Shown here: in pieces, positions 1 to 9,471 of the stretch | Layout: every line of letters starts with the position of its first letter | How positions within the stretch are numbered: the stretch's first letter is position 1 | Assembly (NCBI GenBank): GCA_018816555.1 | Contig: JAHIVT010000138.1 | Coordinates: forward strand, 35,388-99,387 | DNA from: Pseudomonadota bacterium | GTDB taxonomy: Bacteria > Desulfobacterota > Desulfobulbia > Desulfobulbales > SURF-16 | Reading direction: 5' to 3' | Length of the DNA stretch: 64,000 nt | Made by a program: the position numbers and the translations under genes | Notes under the pieces: model-generated | Told to the model about the DNA's origin: nothing | What the model saw: the letters and a program-made list of their open reading frames with translations, nothing else | The model's database searches: none

Positions 1-170
1 AGAGAGAAATCTTTTAAAATAACTCTTATGAGAGGAAAAAGTAGTTATCACTCTTTTTACTATTATGCGGCTAACTTAATGAATAGAAAATTAAAAATCA
101 AAAAAGACAAAATTGTAAGAAACTTTTTGCTTGACTTTACGAACATGAGAGCTGTAATAAGGGCCACAAT

Positions 171-330
171 TTCGCCGCCAGCCAAAAAAGTCAGGGGCTG
201 AAATAACTTCACTGGCCCCCCATTGACCGACGACGATGGTTGCAGTGCAGCCATTTTTTCGCCGCCAGCCAAGAACAGCCGGAGGGGCTGAAATAACTCC
301 TCTGGCCCTCATTGACCGACGACGATGGTT
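171..330. repeat. Two-copy imperfect tandem repeat (about 72 bp unit plus short spacer)
   Basis: TTCGCCGCCAGCCAA...GGGGCTGAAATAACT...CTGGCCC...ATTGACCGACGACGATGGTT occurs at 171-241 and 258-330. Confidence 0.85.
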
Positions 331-549
331 AGTCTTGCCCAATAAGGGCTAAGCCATTCTCGTGGACAAATTACCACGCTGCAAAGAATATTGGAAAGGT
401 TGCTGCAAGCAAGAGGCCTTATTGCTGTTGCTTGCTGCCCGTCTTCGATTCGATAACAGGGGAATCCGTATCGAGCGTGAGGTGGTCGTGCGCTTTCGGT
501 TTGCCGCTGATATATATGCTTTAAGGTACTTTTTGTAAAAGGGGGATTA

Positions 550-2508
550 ATGGATACCTTTTTTCTGTCTCTTGCCGTGATAGTATGTGGCGGCGTGTTG
601 CCTCTTGTCATGCATCGGCATTTCACTATTATGAAAGCAGGCTGCTGCGTCCTGATAGCCGCCGGTTGCATGCTGGGACTCTTTGACGCCCTTTCCTTGC
701 TCTTGCACCCAGCTGTTGCCGCCACATATACCCTGCCGTGGTTGCATATCTTTACGTTGTCCTTTCAGATGGACAGTATATCCGCTTTTTTTCTTGTCCC
801 GATCTTTCTTATTTCACCGCTGGCTGTGCTGTATAGTTTCCATTATATGGAAAAACCGGAGCAATCTTTTAGAACGGCGATCAATTATTTCTTTAATGCG
901 ATTCTGATTGTTTCCATGGCCCTGGTTGCCTGTGCAGACAATATTCCCACCTTTGCCCTGGCCTGGGAAATTATGTCGATTTCTTCATATTTTCTTGTCG
1001 TCTATGACTATCAAAATAAAGACACTAGACAGGCCGGCTACCTTTATTTTATCTTTGCCCAAGGCGGTGCCATGTTTCTCTTTGCCGCCTTTGCACTTAT
1101 TTACAGCTATACCGGCAGTTTTGCTTTCACTGGATTCGCGGCAATTCCCGACACGGTAAAGCTCGTGGTTTTTGTCCTTGCTTTCATCGGCTTCGGCTCT
1201 AAAGCAGGTATCTTTCCGCTGCACATCTGGCTGCCTTACGCCCATCCAGCTGCCCCGAGTCATATTTCAGCGGTCATGTCCGGAGTGATGATCAAGATGG
1301 GCATCTACGGTATCATCCGCATTTATGCCCTGCTTGCTGTCCCCTCCATGATTTTTGGCCAGATAGTCTTGATTGTCGGCATGGTAACTGGTGTTCTTGG
1401 CGTGGTGTATGCCCTTGGCAACCAGGATGTGAAAAAACTGCTGGCCTATAGCAGTGTCGAGAATATCGGGATTATTCTGATCGGTCTTGGTGTGGGCATG
1501 ATCGGGGTGGCTACCGGAACCGATGCCATGGCCTTTTTTGGTTTTGCCGGCGCCTTCATGCATGTTTTTAATCATTCAATATTCAAATCCCTTCTCTTTA
1601 TGGGGGCCGGGGCCGTACTGCATAAAGCAAAAACGCGATCTATCGATCAACTGGGAGGGTTGTTAAAAAGAATGCCTGTCACAGGTCGCACATTTCTGAT
1701 CGGCTCTCTGGCAATTTCAGGCCTCCCGCCATTCAGCGGCTTTATCGGCGAATTCCTCATTTATTATGCGAGTTTTCAGGGAATTCATCTTCAACGTACC
1801 GCGTTTATTCTCTCCGCGCTTGCCATCATATCTCTGGCCGTAATCGGAGGACTTGCCACAGCCTGCTTTACCAAGGTGGTGGGGTTGGCATTCTTGGGTG
1901 AGCCGCGAACCGATAAGGCCGCTCATGCAAGCGAGGTTGGTTTTTCCATGCAGCTGACCATGATTTTTCTTGCCGCGGCATGTCTGCTGATCGGCGTTCT
2001 GCCGGAACCTTTTGTCCGACTGGCTTTTAAGGGCATTGCCGATCTACCGTTGTTGGGCAGTTATAATCCGGATATTTTTATTGATATCCTGCGCAACATC
2101 GCCAAAACAGCGGCTCTTTTTATTGCCCTGTTTCTGGTTGTTTCTCTATTCCGCAAGCTGCTCTACTGGCGCAAGGAAGTGAGTGCCGGGCCTACCTGGG
2201 GATGCGGTTTTACCAGGCCCACTGTCAGAATGCAGTATACCGGTACTTCCTATGCCGCTTCCATGATCGATTTTTACCGGCCGTTTGTGCCGGTAAAGAC
2301 GTTGTATTCTGGGATCAGAAAGATTTTTCCGGGACAAACCACTTATCATACCGAGGTAATTGATGTTGCGGAAACCAATATGCACGAGAAAATAGTCAGA
2401 CCTCTTTTTAAACTGCTGCAAATGCTGCACTGGATTCAGCATGGCCATATTCAGCTCTATATCGGGTATATCGTTCTGACGATTGTCGTGATGTTGTTGT
2501 TTCTCTAA
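550..2508 (+). CDS. hyfB: Proton-conducting antiporter-like membrane subunit (NuoL/M/HyfB family) of a group 4 hydrogenase-like complex
   Basis: 652 aa multi-TM ORF with GxKAGxxPLHxWLPxAHPAAPSxxSAxxSGxMIKxGxYG and ENIGII motifs; first gene of hyf-type cluster. Confidence 0.85.
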   Translation: MDTFFLSLAVIVCGGVLPLVMHRHFTIMKAGCCVLIAAGCMLGLFDALSLLLHPAVAATYTLPWLHIFTLSFQMDSISAFFLVPIFLISPLAVLYSFHYMEKPEQSFRTAINYFFNAILIVSMALVACADNIPTFALAWEIMSISSYFLVVYDYQNKDTRQAGYLYFIFAQGGAMFLFAAFALIYSYTGSFAFTGFAAIPDTVKLVVFVLAFIGFGSKAGIFPLHIWLPYAHPAAPSHISAVMSGVMIKMGIYGIIRIYALLAVPSMIFGQIVLIVGMVTGVLGVVYALGNQDVKKLLAYSSVENIGIILIGLGVGMIGVATGTDAMAFFGFAGAFMHVFNHSIFKSLLFMGAGAVLHKAKTRSIDQLGGLLKRMPVTGRTFLIGSLAISGLPPFSGFIGEFLIYYASFQGIHLQRTAFILSALAIISLAVIGGLATACFTKVVGLAFLGEPRTDKAAHASEVGFSMQLTMIFLAAACLLIGVLPEPFVRLAFKGIADLPLLGSYNPDIFIDILRNIAKTAALFIALFLVVSLFRKLLYWRKEVSAGPTWGCGFTRPTVRMQYTGTSYAASMIDFYRPFVPVKTLYSGIRKIFPGQTTYHTEVIDVAETNMHEKIVRPLFKLLQMLHWIQHGHIQLYIGYIVLTIVVMLLFL

Positions 2509-2553
2509 AATTCGGGAATAACCAGGCACATCCTGTAAAATCAATAGAGGTAA

Positions 2554-3474
2554 TTGATGGAATCAATAGTATCATTCTGCTTTGCAATACTTGCTGCGCC
2601 TCTCCTGTCGGCAATTATTATGAAAGTAAAGGCCTATATTGCCGGGAGGAAGGGTCCCCCCATTCTGATAAAGTATTATACTCTTGCCAAGCTGTTTAAA
2701 AAGGGTTCCGTGTATAGTACCAGTTCAAGTTTTGTTTTTAAGCTGGGGCCGGTGGTTTCCTTCTGCAGTGTTGTTATGGTGTTGCTTTTTTTCCCCTTCG
2801 CCGGGATAAAACCGCTCTTGTCCTTTCATGGCGATGTGATTATCCTCCTCTATCTTATGGGGCTTGGCCGCTTCTTCACCATTATAGCCGCCCTTGATAC
2901 TGCTTCGCCCTTTGAGGGCATGGGTGCAGCCAGAGAGGCCTACTTTTCCACTCTTGCCGAGGCGACACTTTTTGTTATTCTGCTGCTTTTTTATAGGTTG
3001 AACGGGTCTTTCAGCTTTGCCGCCTTTTTCACAGGGACAACTGCCATCAACCTGTGGAGCCCGGCTGCTTCACTGTTGTTGCTCGTCATAGTCGCCTTGT
3101 TTGTCGTTCTTTTGACGGAAAACTCCAGGGTGCCGGTGGATGATCCGGCTACTCATCTTGAGTTGACCATGATTCACGAGGTCATGATTCTTGATCACAG
3201 CGGGCCGGATCTTGCCCTTATTGAACTGGGCGCCTACCTGAAATTGTTTTTTTATTCCGCCTTTATCACCTGCCTGCTTTATCCCTTTCAACTGGATAAC
3301 GTCTATCTGAACGGCCTGATTTTCTACGGTATCATGGGCATGATTTACGTACTGGTGGGGATAACGGAATCCATTATGGCCAGATACAAGATGAATCTGG
3401 TACCAAAGTTTATTCTGACCTCCTTTGCTCTGGTATTTTTTGCGACCATTCTCACCATGGAGTTTGTCAAATGA
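2554..3474 (+). CDS. hyfC: NuoH/HyfC-like membrane subunit
   Basis: 306 aa; GRKGP..., ENSRVPVDDPATHLELTMIHEVMILDHSGPDLALIE motif typical of HycD/HyfC. Confidence 0.85.
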   Translation: MMESIVSFCFAILAAPLLSAIIMKVKAYIAGRKGPPILIKYYTLAKLFKKGSVYSTSSSFVFKLGPVVSFCSVVMVLLFFPFAGIKPLLSFHGDVIILLYLMGLGRFFTIIAALDTASPFEGMGAAREAYFSTLAEATLFVILLLFYRLNGSFSFAAFFTGTTAINLWSPAASLLLLVIVALFVVLLTENSRVPVDDPATHLELTMIHEVMILDHSGPDLALIELGAYLKLFFYSAFITCLLYPFQLDNVYLNGLIFYGIMGMIYVLVGITESIMARYKMNLVPKFILTSFALVFFATILTMEFVK

Positions 3475-4124
3475 TACAGCTTTCCGATGCAATACTGTCC
3501 CTTGTGCTGCTGTCAGTTCTTTTGTCATTAAGCTCAAACAGGCTTATGGGGTTGGTCAGGATTATGGCCTTTCAAGGCATCCTGGTTTCCCTGGTGCCAT
3601 TGTTTCTTGATCAGCATCAGGGAATTGGCGCCGGCAGTATTCTTTTTTTGCAGATCATGATTCTGATTAAAGGGATCCTTATCCCCGGCTTTATGTATAT
3701 TGCCGTCAATAAGGTAAAAATGAGAACGGAAGTCGAGCCGTTTGTCGGCTATCATGCCTCACTTTTTACCGGTTTGGCCTTTATCGTTATTTCCGCCTAT
3801 ATTACGGAGCGGCTGAATATTTCCCTTCCCGGCGGCCATGCTCTTCTGCTGATCACCGCCATTACCACGATGGCTTCAGGGCTTTTTTTGCTCATGGCCC
3901 GACGCAAGGCCATTACCCAGGTTATCGGGTACCTGATGATGGAAAATGGTATTTATCTGGTGGGCGCGGCACTGGCAAAGGAATCTCATACTCAGTATGT
4001 GGTTGAATTCGGCGTGCTGCTCGATCTGTTGGTCGGCGTTATGATTATGGGTATTGTTCTGCATAACATCAACAGCGCTTTTGACGATGTGGACACCGCA
4101 CTGCTTGGACGATTAAAGGATTGA
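3471..4124 (+). CDS. hyfE: HyfE-like (NuoK-like) membrane subunit
   Basis: 217 aa multi-TM ORF, overlaps hyfC stop; 'VIGYLMMENGIYLVGAAL' NuoK-like motif. Confidence 0.75.
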   Translation: MIQLSDAILSLVLLSVLLSLSSNRLMGLVRIMAFQGILVSLVPLFLDQHQGIGAGSILFLQIMILIKGILIPGFMYIAVNKVKMRTEVEPFVGYHASLFTGLAFIVISAYITERLNISLPGGHALLLITAITTMASGLFLLMARRKAITQVIGYLMMENGIYLVGAALAKESHTQYVVEFGVLLDLLVGVMIMGIVLHNINSAFDDVDTALLGRLKD

Positions 4125-4128
4125 GAAT

Positions 4129-5556
4129 ATGTTAGAACTGGTTTTCCTCATACCCCTGTTTGCCGGAATAATGGCAACATTTCTCCCTGTGAAGCTCGGC
4201 AGGGTCATTCTTGTCATCACCGCCCTTTTGCATGTGCAGCTGACCGGGATGTGCTGGCTGAAGATCTCGGCGCCGATGTTTGATGATTATTTCCGCGCCA
4301 CACCGGAAGGCACTCTGGTGCTTCTTGTCACCTCCTTCATCTTTCTGTTCATCTCCATTTATAGCGTTTCCTACATGAGAGAGACGGAAATGGAAAATGA
4401 GCATGTTTTCATCGGCTGCATGCTTTTTTTCCTGGCTGCCATGAGCATGGTGACTATGGCTGATCATCTTATCGTCCTGTGGATAGCCATCGAGGCCACC
4501 ACTCTGGTCAGCGCCCCATTGATCTTTGTGCATCGGTCCAAAGAAGCTTTGGAGGCAACCTGGAAATACGTACTGATCTGCTCAGTGGGCATTGCCTTGG
4601 CTCTCCTCGGGTCTTTCTTTATCACCCTGTCCATGGACATCGGCCAGGTGGATGTTCCGCTGGCCTTTTCCGCACTGCAGGCCGTGGCCGCAAATCTCGA
4701 TCCGGTCTGGCTCAAGGCGGGATTTGTTTTTGTGGTCATCGGCTACGGCACCAAGATGGGACTGGCTCCCATGCATACCTGGCTTCCCGACGCCCACAGC
4801 GAGTCTCCCAGCCCTGCATCAGCCCTTTTGTCAGGTGCTCTGCTGAACTGCGCGTTTCTCGGAGTCTATAAGACTCACACCCTGCTCTATGCTGCCGGGC
4901 TCGGCACCTATTCGAGCAATGTCCTTATAGTTTTCGGTCTGGTCTCCATGTCCGTTGCCGCGGTTTTTATTATGAATCAGACCGATTACAAGCGGATGCT
5001 GGCTTACTCGAGTATCGAAAACATGGGTATCATAGCCTTCGGCATCGCCATCGGGGGATTGGGCACGTACGGGGCCATGCTGCATCTGATCCATCACTCG
5101 CTGATTAAGTCCTCCCTGTTTCTGTCGTCCGGCAATATTCTGCTCGGCTACGGTACGAAACTTATCAGCAAGACAGGCAATATGGCGAAGTTGCTGCCCA
5201 AGACCTTTCTTGCCTTTTTTGCCGGTTTTGCCGGGATCTCCGGTTTCCCGCCTTTCGGCATATTCATCAGTGAGCTGCTGATCATTATCGGTGCTTTTCG
5301 CAGTGGCCGTTTTGTGAGCATCGGCATTTTCATTTTCTGTTTGATCCTCATTTTTGCGGGCGCTGCGCGTCTCGTCATGCGCATGTCATTTGCCCAGCAT
5401 GATGAGGACATTCTGGTGCAGGAAAAAATGCTGAGGATCCTGCCCTCCTATGCCCTTTTGTTGACCTCCGCGATCCTCTGTGTGTGGCTTCCGGAAAGTC
5501 TTTATCAAACTATTATCAACGCAATCACAGCTATCGGGGGTGGGTTGAATGGATAA
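4129..5556 (+). CDS. hyfF: HyfF-like proton-conducting antiporter-like subunit
   Basis: 475 aa; 'GYGTKMGLAPMHTWLPDAHSESPSPASALLSGALLNCAFLGVYK' motif. Confidence 0.85.
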   Translation: MLELVFLIPLFAGIMATFLPVKLGRVILVITALLHVQLTGMCWLKISAPMFDDYFRATPEGTLVLLVTSFIFLFISIYSVSYMRETEMENEHVFIGCMLFFLAAMSMVTMADHLIVLWIAIEATTLVSAPLIFVHRSKEALEATWKYVLICSVGIALALLGSFFITLSMDIGQVDVPLAFSALQAVAANLDPVWLKAGFVFVVIGYGTKMGLAPMHTWLPDAHSESPSPASALLSGALLNCAFLGVYKTHTLLYAAGLGTYSSNVLIVFGLVSMSVAAVFIMNQTDYKRMLAYSSIENMGIIAFGIAIGGLGTYGAMLHLIHHSLIKSSLFLSSGNILLGYGTKLISKTGNMAKLLPKTFLAFFAGFAGISGFPPFGIFISELLIIIGAFRSGRFVSIGIFIFCLILIFAGAARLVMRMSFAQHDEDILVQEKMLRILPSYALLLTSAILCVWLPESLYQTIINAITAIGGGLNG

Positions 5557-7057
5557 CCTCCTTAAAATTGACAATGGTGAAACAGTAAAACGAAGCGATA
5601 TCCCTCAGCTGTCCTTTGATGTTTTTCGCCGGGAATTGCTCGATTTTGCCGTTAATGGCGGGCAGATTGTCCACTATTTTGCCTATGAGGATGACGGCGT
5701 ACTCAAGGTCATGGCTGTCTTACGCAATGATGACGGTCTGTACGTCACCGGCAGCGATGTTGCCGAAACCTATCATGCCTTGACCGCGGACTGCGAAAAA
5801 TTCCACATGTTCGAGCGGGAGATCGCCGAACAGTACGGGGTTCGGCCGTATGATCATCCGTGGCTGAAACATGTCCGTTACCATGCCAATTACCGGAATC
5901 GGGAGGATGTCTTTGGCAATGATTACAGCCAGGATATCCCCGGCAATTATGATTATTTCCCGGTGGAAGGGGAGGCAATTCATGAAGTGGCGGTCGGACC
6001 TGTGCATGCCGGTATCATCGAACCGGGCCATTTCCGTTTTCAGTGCATTGGCGAAGAGGTTCTCCATCTTGAGATCCAACTCGGCTATCAGCATCGCGGC
6101 GTTGAGAAGATGATGCTTGAGGTGCCGAGGAAACGGATGCCCGTTATCGTTGAAGGCATTGCCGGCGATACGGCTATCGGCCACAGTCTCTGCTACGCCC
6201 AGGCCATTGAATCCCTGGGCTCTGTTGCTGTTGATGAGGGGGCAAGAATCGTCCGCTCCATCGCCCTTGAGCTGGAACGTATTGCTAACCATACCGGCGA
6301 TCTTGGCGCCCTGAGCGGCGACGTGGCCTTTAACCCTCCGGCTGCCTATTTCGGCCGGCTCAGAGGCGAGTTTCTCAATCTCCTCATGGTGCTCTCCGGC
6401 AACCGTTTCGGCAAGGGCCTCGTCCGTCCCGGGGGCGTTGCCTATTCCATGGGCCAGGAGCAGCGCCAGCTTCTTATCGACAAGATAAAGGAAACAAAGC
6501 CTGAGGTTGAACATGTCTGTGATCTGCTGTTTACGGCCCACACCGTCCAGGCCCGTTTTGATCTCACGGGGACAGTCGACAGGGAAACGGCGGAGAAGCT
6601 CGGCCTTGTAGGCTATTCAGGCCGGGCCTCCGGTCTTGCATATGACGCACGGGTCAGTTTCCCCACCGAATGCTATGCTGGGTTGCCGGCTAATATGAAT
6701 AATAAGACCGATGGTGATGTCGCCAGCAGGGCAACGGTGCGCAGAGAGGAAATCGAACACTCCTTTCTTTTGATTGAAACACTGCTGGCAAAAAATGTCG
6801 AAACGGAAAGTGTTCTGGCCGGCGAGTGCAAACTTGCGCCCTCCTCCTTTGTTGTCACCATCAATGAAGGCTGGCGGGGAGAAATTTCCCATTGCCTGCT
6901 GACAGGTGCGGGAGGCGAGATTCTGCGTTACAAGGTCAAAGATCCTTCCTTTCACAACTGGACTGGGCTGGCCATGTCGCTTCGTAATCAGGGCATATCA
7001 GATTTCCCGCTCTGCAATAAAAGCTTTAACCTCTCCTACTGTGGTTTTGATCTGTAA
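5549..7057 (+). CDS. HyfG/HycE-like large subunit (30 kDa + 49 kDa-type domains) lacking NiFe-site cysteines
   Basis: 502 aa; HxGxIEPGHFRF, GYQHRGVEK, ELERIANHTGDLGAL are family motifs, but the L1 region reads EGIAGDTAIGHS and the C-terminus DFPLCNKSFNLSYCGFDL. Confidence 0.85.
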   Translation: MDNLLKIDNGETVKRSDIPQLSFDVFRRELLDFAVNGGQIVHYFAYEDDGVLKVMAVLRNDDGLYVTGSDVAETYHALTADCEKFHMFEREIAEQYGVRPYDHPWLKHVRYHANYRNREDVFGNDYSQDIPGNYDYFPVEGEAIHEVAVGPVHAGIIEPGHFRFQCIGEEVLHLEIQLGYQHRGVEKMMLEVPRKRMPVIVEGIAGDTAIGHSLCYAQAIESLGSVAVDEGARIVRSIALELERIANHTGDLGALSGDVAFNPPAAYFGRLRGEFLNLLMVLSGNRFGKGLVRPGGVAYSMGQEQRQLLIDKIKETKPEVEHVCDLLFTAHTVQARFDLTGTVDRETAEKLGLVGYSGRASGLAYDARVSFPTECYAGLPANMNNKTDGDVASRATVRREEIEHSFLLIETLLAKNVETESVLAGECKLAPSSFVVTINEGWRGEISHCLLTGAGGEILRYKVKDPSFHNWTGLAMSLRNQGISDFPLCNKSFNLSYCGFDL

Positions 7058-7133
7058 GGGCTTGGTTTCGATTGTTTGAGCAGAGACGCTGCAGATCGTT
7101 GCTCTTTTACACAAAGCCGATGAGGATTTTGGA

Positions 7134-7877
7134 ATGTTGAAAATAATACAGAATAGAATGGAACAGGGGTGTCGTACCTCGAAATATCCTAAAACCCCGA
7201 TTACTCTTAATAAGAGATATCGGGGTCTGCCGAAAATTCACAAGAATTGCCCGGCATCACTTATGAAAAAATGTGCCGATCTGTGCCCGCAGGATGCCAT
7301 TGATGCTGATAATGGTTTGATTGATCTCGGTCGCTGTGTTTTTTGCGGCCAATGCGAAACCCTGTCAAAGGGTGATTTTGTTCAGTTCACCCAGAACTTT
7401 GAACTTGGCGTTGCCAAAAAAGAACATCTGCTGACAAATGGCAACCTGCCCAAACTTGCCGAGAATGCGAAAAAACATTTTAAGAAGCTGTTTGGCCGCT
7501 CCCTGCAGCTGCGCCAGGTTTCCGCAGCCGGCTGCAATTCCTGCGAAGCCGATACCAACGTTTTAAATACCCCCTTTTTTGATCTCGCCCGATTCGGCAT
7601 CCAGTTTGTCGCCTCTCCCCGGCATGCCGATGGCATTCATGTAACCGGCCCAATTTCCAGGAACATGCAGGCCGCACTTCTGACCACCTATGAAGCTGTT
7701 CCTGCACCGAAGATTGTTATTGCCAGCGGCAGCTGTTCCATTTCCGGCGGGCCTTTCCGGGGAAGCCCTGATGTTGTCGGCGACCTGAACAGCCTGCTCC
7801 CCGTGGATCTCTATATTCCCGGCTGCCCGCCACACCCGCTCACCACCCTGCATGCCCTGCTGAATTATTTCAAATAA
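7134..7877 (+). CDS. HyfI/NuoB-like small subunit with N-terminal ferredoxin-like segment
   Basis: 247 aa; CxxC (AAGCNSCE), GSCSISGGPF and GCPPHP cluster ligands; CVFCGQC and CADLCP upstream. Confidence 0.85.
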   Translation: MLKIIQNRMEQGCRTSKYPKTPITLNKRYRGLPKIHKNCPASLMKKCADLCPQDAIDADNGLIDLGRCVFCGQCETLSKGDFVQFTQNFELGVAKKEHLLTNGNLPKLAENAKKHFKKLFGRSLQLRQVSAAGCNSCEADTNVLNTPFFDLARFGIQFVASPRHADGIHVTGPISRNMQAALLTTYEAVPAPKIVIASGSCSISGGPFRGSPDVVGDLNSLLPVDLYIPGCPPHPLTTLHALLNYFK

Positions 7878-7880
7878 AAA

Positions 7881-7924
7881 ACGTAATTCACTCACTTTAA
7901 AAACTTAAGCTGAGTGAATTGCGT
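7881..7924. terminator. Stem-loop after the hydrogenase-like operon
   Basis: ACGTAATTCACTCA / TGAGTGAATTGCGT inverted repeat, 14-bp stem; no strong T-tract. Confidence 0.5.
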
Positions 7925-8204
7925 CTTCAGCATGAATCACATCCCGTTTTCCCGCGAATATTCATAGAGTTGTTTATTCAAGGTACTGCTTTATTCTTTT
8001 TTTGTGTTGCTCATTTGAGCGGTAAGGGCCGTTGATTCATCGCAGTTGCGTGCCCATCTGTGATCAATGAGAAGTCAGGGCATTATTTTTTATTCTTGAC
8101 CTGTATAAATTTTCCATCTATTTAATTGAGCAATATTACCCAAAATTCCGGAGATGTATTTTAAATGACAACATAAAAATGTGAGGCAAAGGGGGATTTG
8201 ACTA

Positions 8205-9386
8205 ATGTTCAGGCAATACCGGGAGTACTATGTGACGAGAAAGTTGGCGCCATTCAAGGTTGACGGTCTGGCAATGCCCTATCCGGAGTTTGTTCCTAGG
8301 CTCTATAACTTCTGTAAAGCGCTTGGCTTCAGGAAAGGGTTGATCATGCCGTCCAGGGCTTTTTGTTCTGATGAAAATCAAGGTCTGCCCATTATCCTTC
8401 TTACCAAGCATTTTGGCACTTTTCCCTTTAATCATGGCCGTGTTGGCGGTATTATGGCCATTGACAGACACGGCCCCCACTCCCATCATGGGGAGGATCT
8501 GGTCATTGTCCAGGCAAGTCATGTGGGCTATGATCCTGATACCGGCGTTTATGGGAATTACGCTCGACCGCAGCGGATAGGCAAATGTGTCGGTGCCTCC
8601 TGCGGCAAACTCACCCATGTCATTTCACCCTATCTGGAACAATACAAGTTTGCCAAAGATCGGATTTTCCTGCACCGTGACGAACAGGGCAGATATCTGA
8701 TCACCGTCAAGAATACCTTTATCGACTTTGCCTTTCACCCGGTCAAGGACGGCCTGGTCCTGCGTTTGCAAAATATTGCCAAGATGGGCAATGGCGGCCT
8801 GATCCGGCCTGTAACCGCCGCAAGCACCTCACAGGTATACGAAGTATCGGATGAGTTCCGCCAGCGTACAGATGCCGCCGACTATCAATGGAAGGGCGGT
8901 GAGGGGGAACCCATCGGCGATCTATTGGCCGAAGACATGTTTTTCTTCCGGGAAGATTTTCATGAAACAGATGAATCGATCCTGCTGGAAAGAAATATTA
9001 TCGAATTCATGCCCAACATCGTTACCGCCCCGAATCCTTCCCTGCGGGCGGCCAAGATCAACCTCCAGCTGGAATTTACCCGGGTGGTGGAATCCATTCG
9101 GCGCGGCACGGAATACAAAGGGAGAAATCTTCTCTATATCGCCGGCCTTAATCTCGATATATCGGAAACTGACGATTTCCCGGCAACGAATTATTTTGTT
9201 CCCTGGGCCGCCCATATTCAGCTGGAGGGAGAAGGTCCTGGCGAACATGCCCATCCCATGGAGCAGGATGAACTGTATGACAATCTGATGACACACAGCA
9301 TCGAGAATCCTGATCAGGTTAATCTGAAGGAAGAGATCGGCAGGATGTTGAAGATGCCGCATTATGATATACGGTCACCCAAGTAA
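8205..9386 (+). CDS. LCIB-like putative beta-carbonic anhydrase-fold protein
   Basis: 393 aa; FCSDEN, GRVGGIMAIDRHG, VIVQASHVGYDPDTG..YARPQRIG..VGASCGKL resemble the Cys/His/Cys zinc-site context of the LCIB family. Confidence 0.55.
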   Translation: MFRQYREYYVTRKLAPFKVDGLAMPYPEFVPRLYNFCKALGFRKGLIMPSRAFCSDENQGLPIILLTKHFGTFPFNHGRVGGIMAIDRHGPHSHHGEDLVIVQASHVGYDPDTGVYGNYARPQRIGKCVGASCGKLTHVISPYLEQYKFAKDRIFLHRDEQGRYLITVKNTFIDFAFHPVKDGLVLRLQNIAKMGNGGLIRPVTAASTSQVYEVSDEFRQRTDAADYQWKGGEGEPIGDLLAEDMFFFREDFHETDESILLERNIIEFMPNIVTAPNPSLRAAKINLQLEFTRVVESIRRGTEYKGRNLLYIAGLNLDISETDDFPATNYFVPWAAHIQLEGEGPGEHAHPMEQDELYDNLMTHSIENPDQVNLKEEIGRMLKMPHYDIRSPK

Positions 9387-9408
9387 AGGGAGAAGGGAAA
9401 AGTGAGGA

Positions 9409-9436
9409 GTAGGGGCGGTTCGCGAACCGCCCCTAC
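9409..9436. repeat. 28-bp palindromic repeat, copy 1
   Basis: GTAGGGGCGGTTCGCGAACCGCCCCTAC, perfect palindrome. Confidence 0.95.
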
Positions 9437-9471
9437 GTGCCCCAGGCATGATGTGTTGGAGGGGGGCACCC

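Noticed and set aside
171-330. Possible CRISPR-like repeats
   Set aside because: Only two long imperfect units, no repeat-spacer periodicity and no cas genes.
5720-6541. 273-aa ORF on - strand
   Set aside because: Antisense to the hydrogenase-like large subunit; no family motifs.
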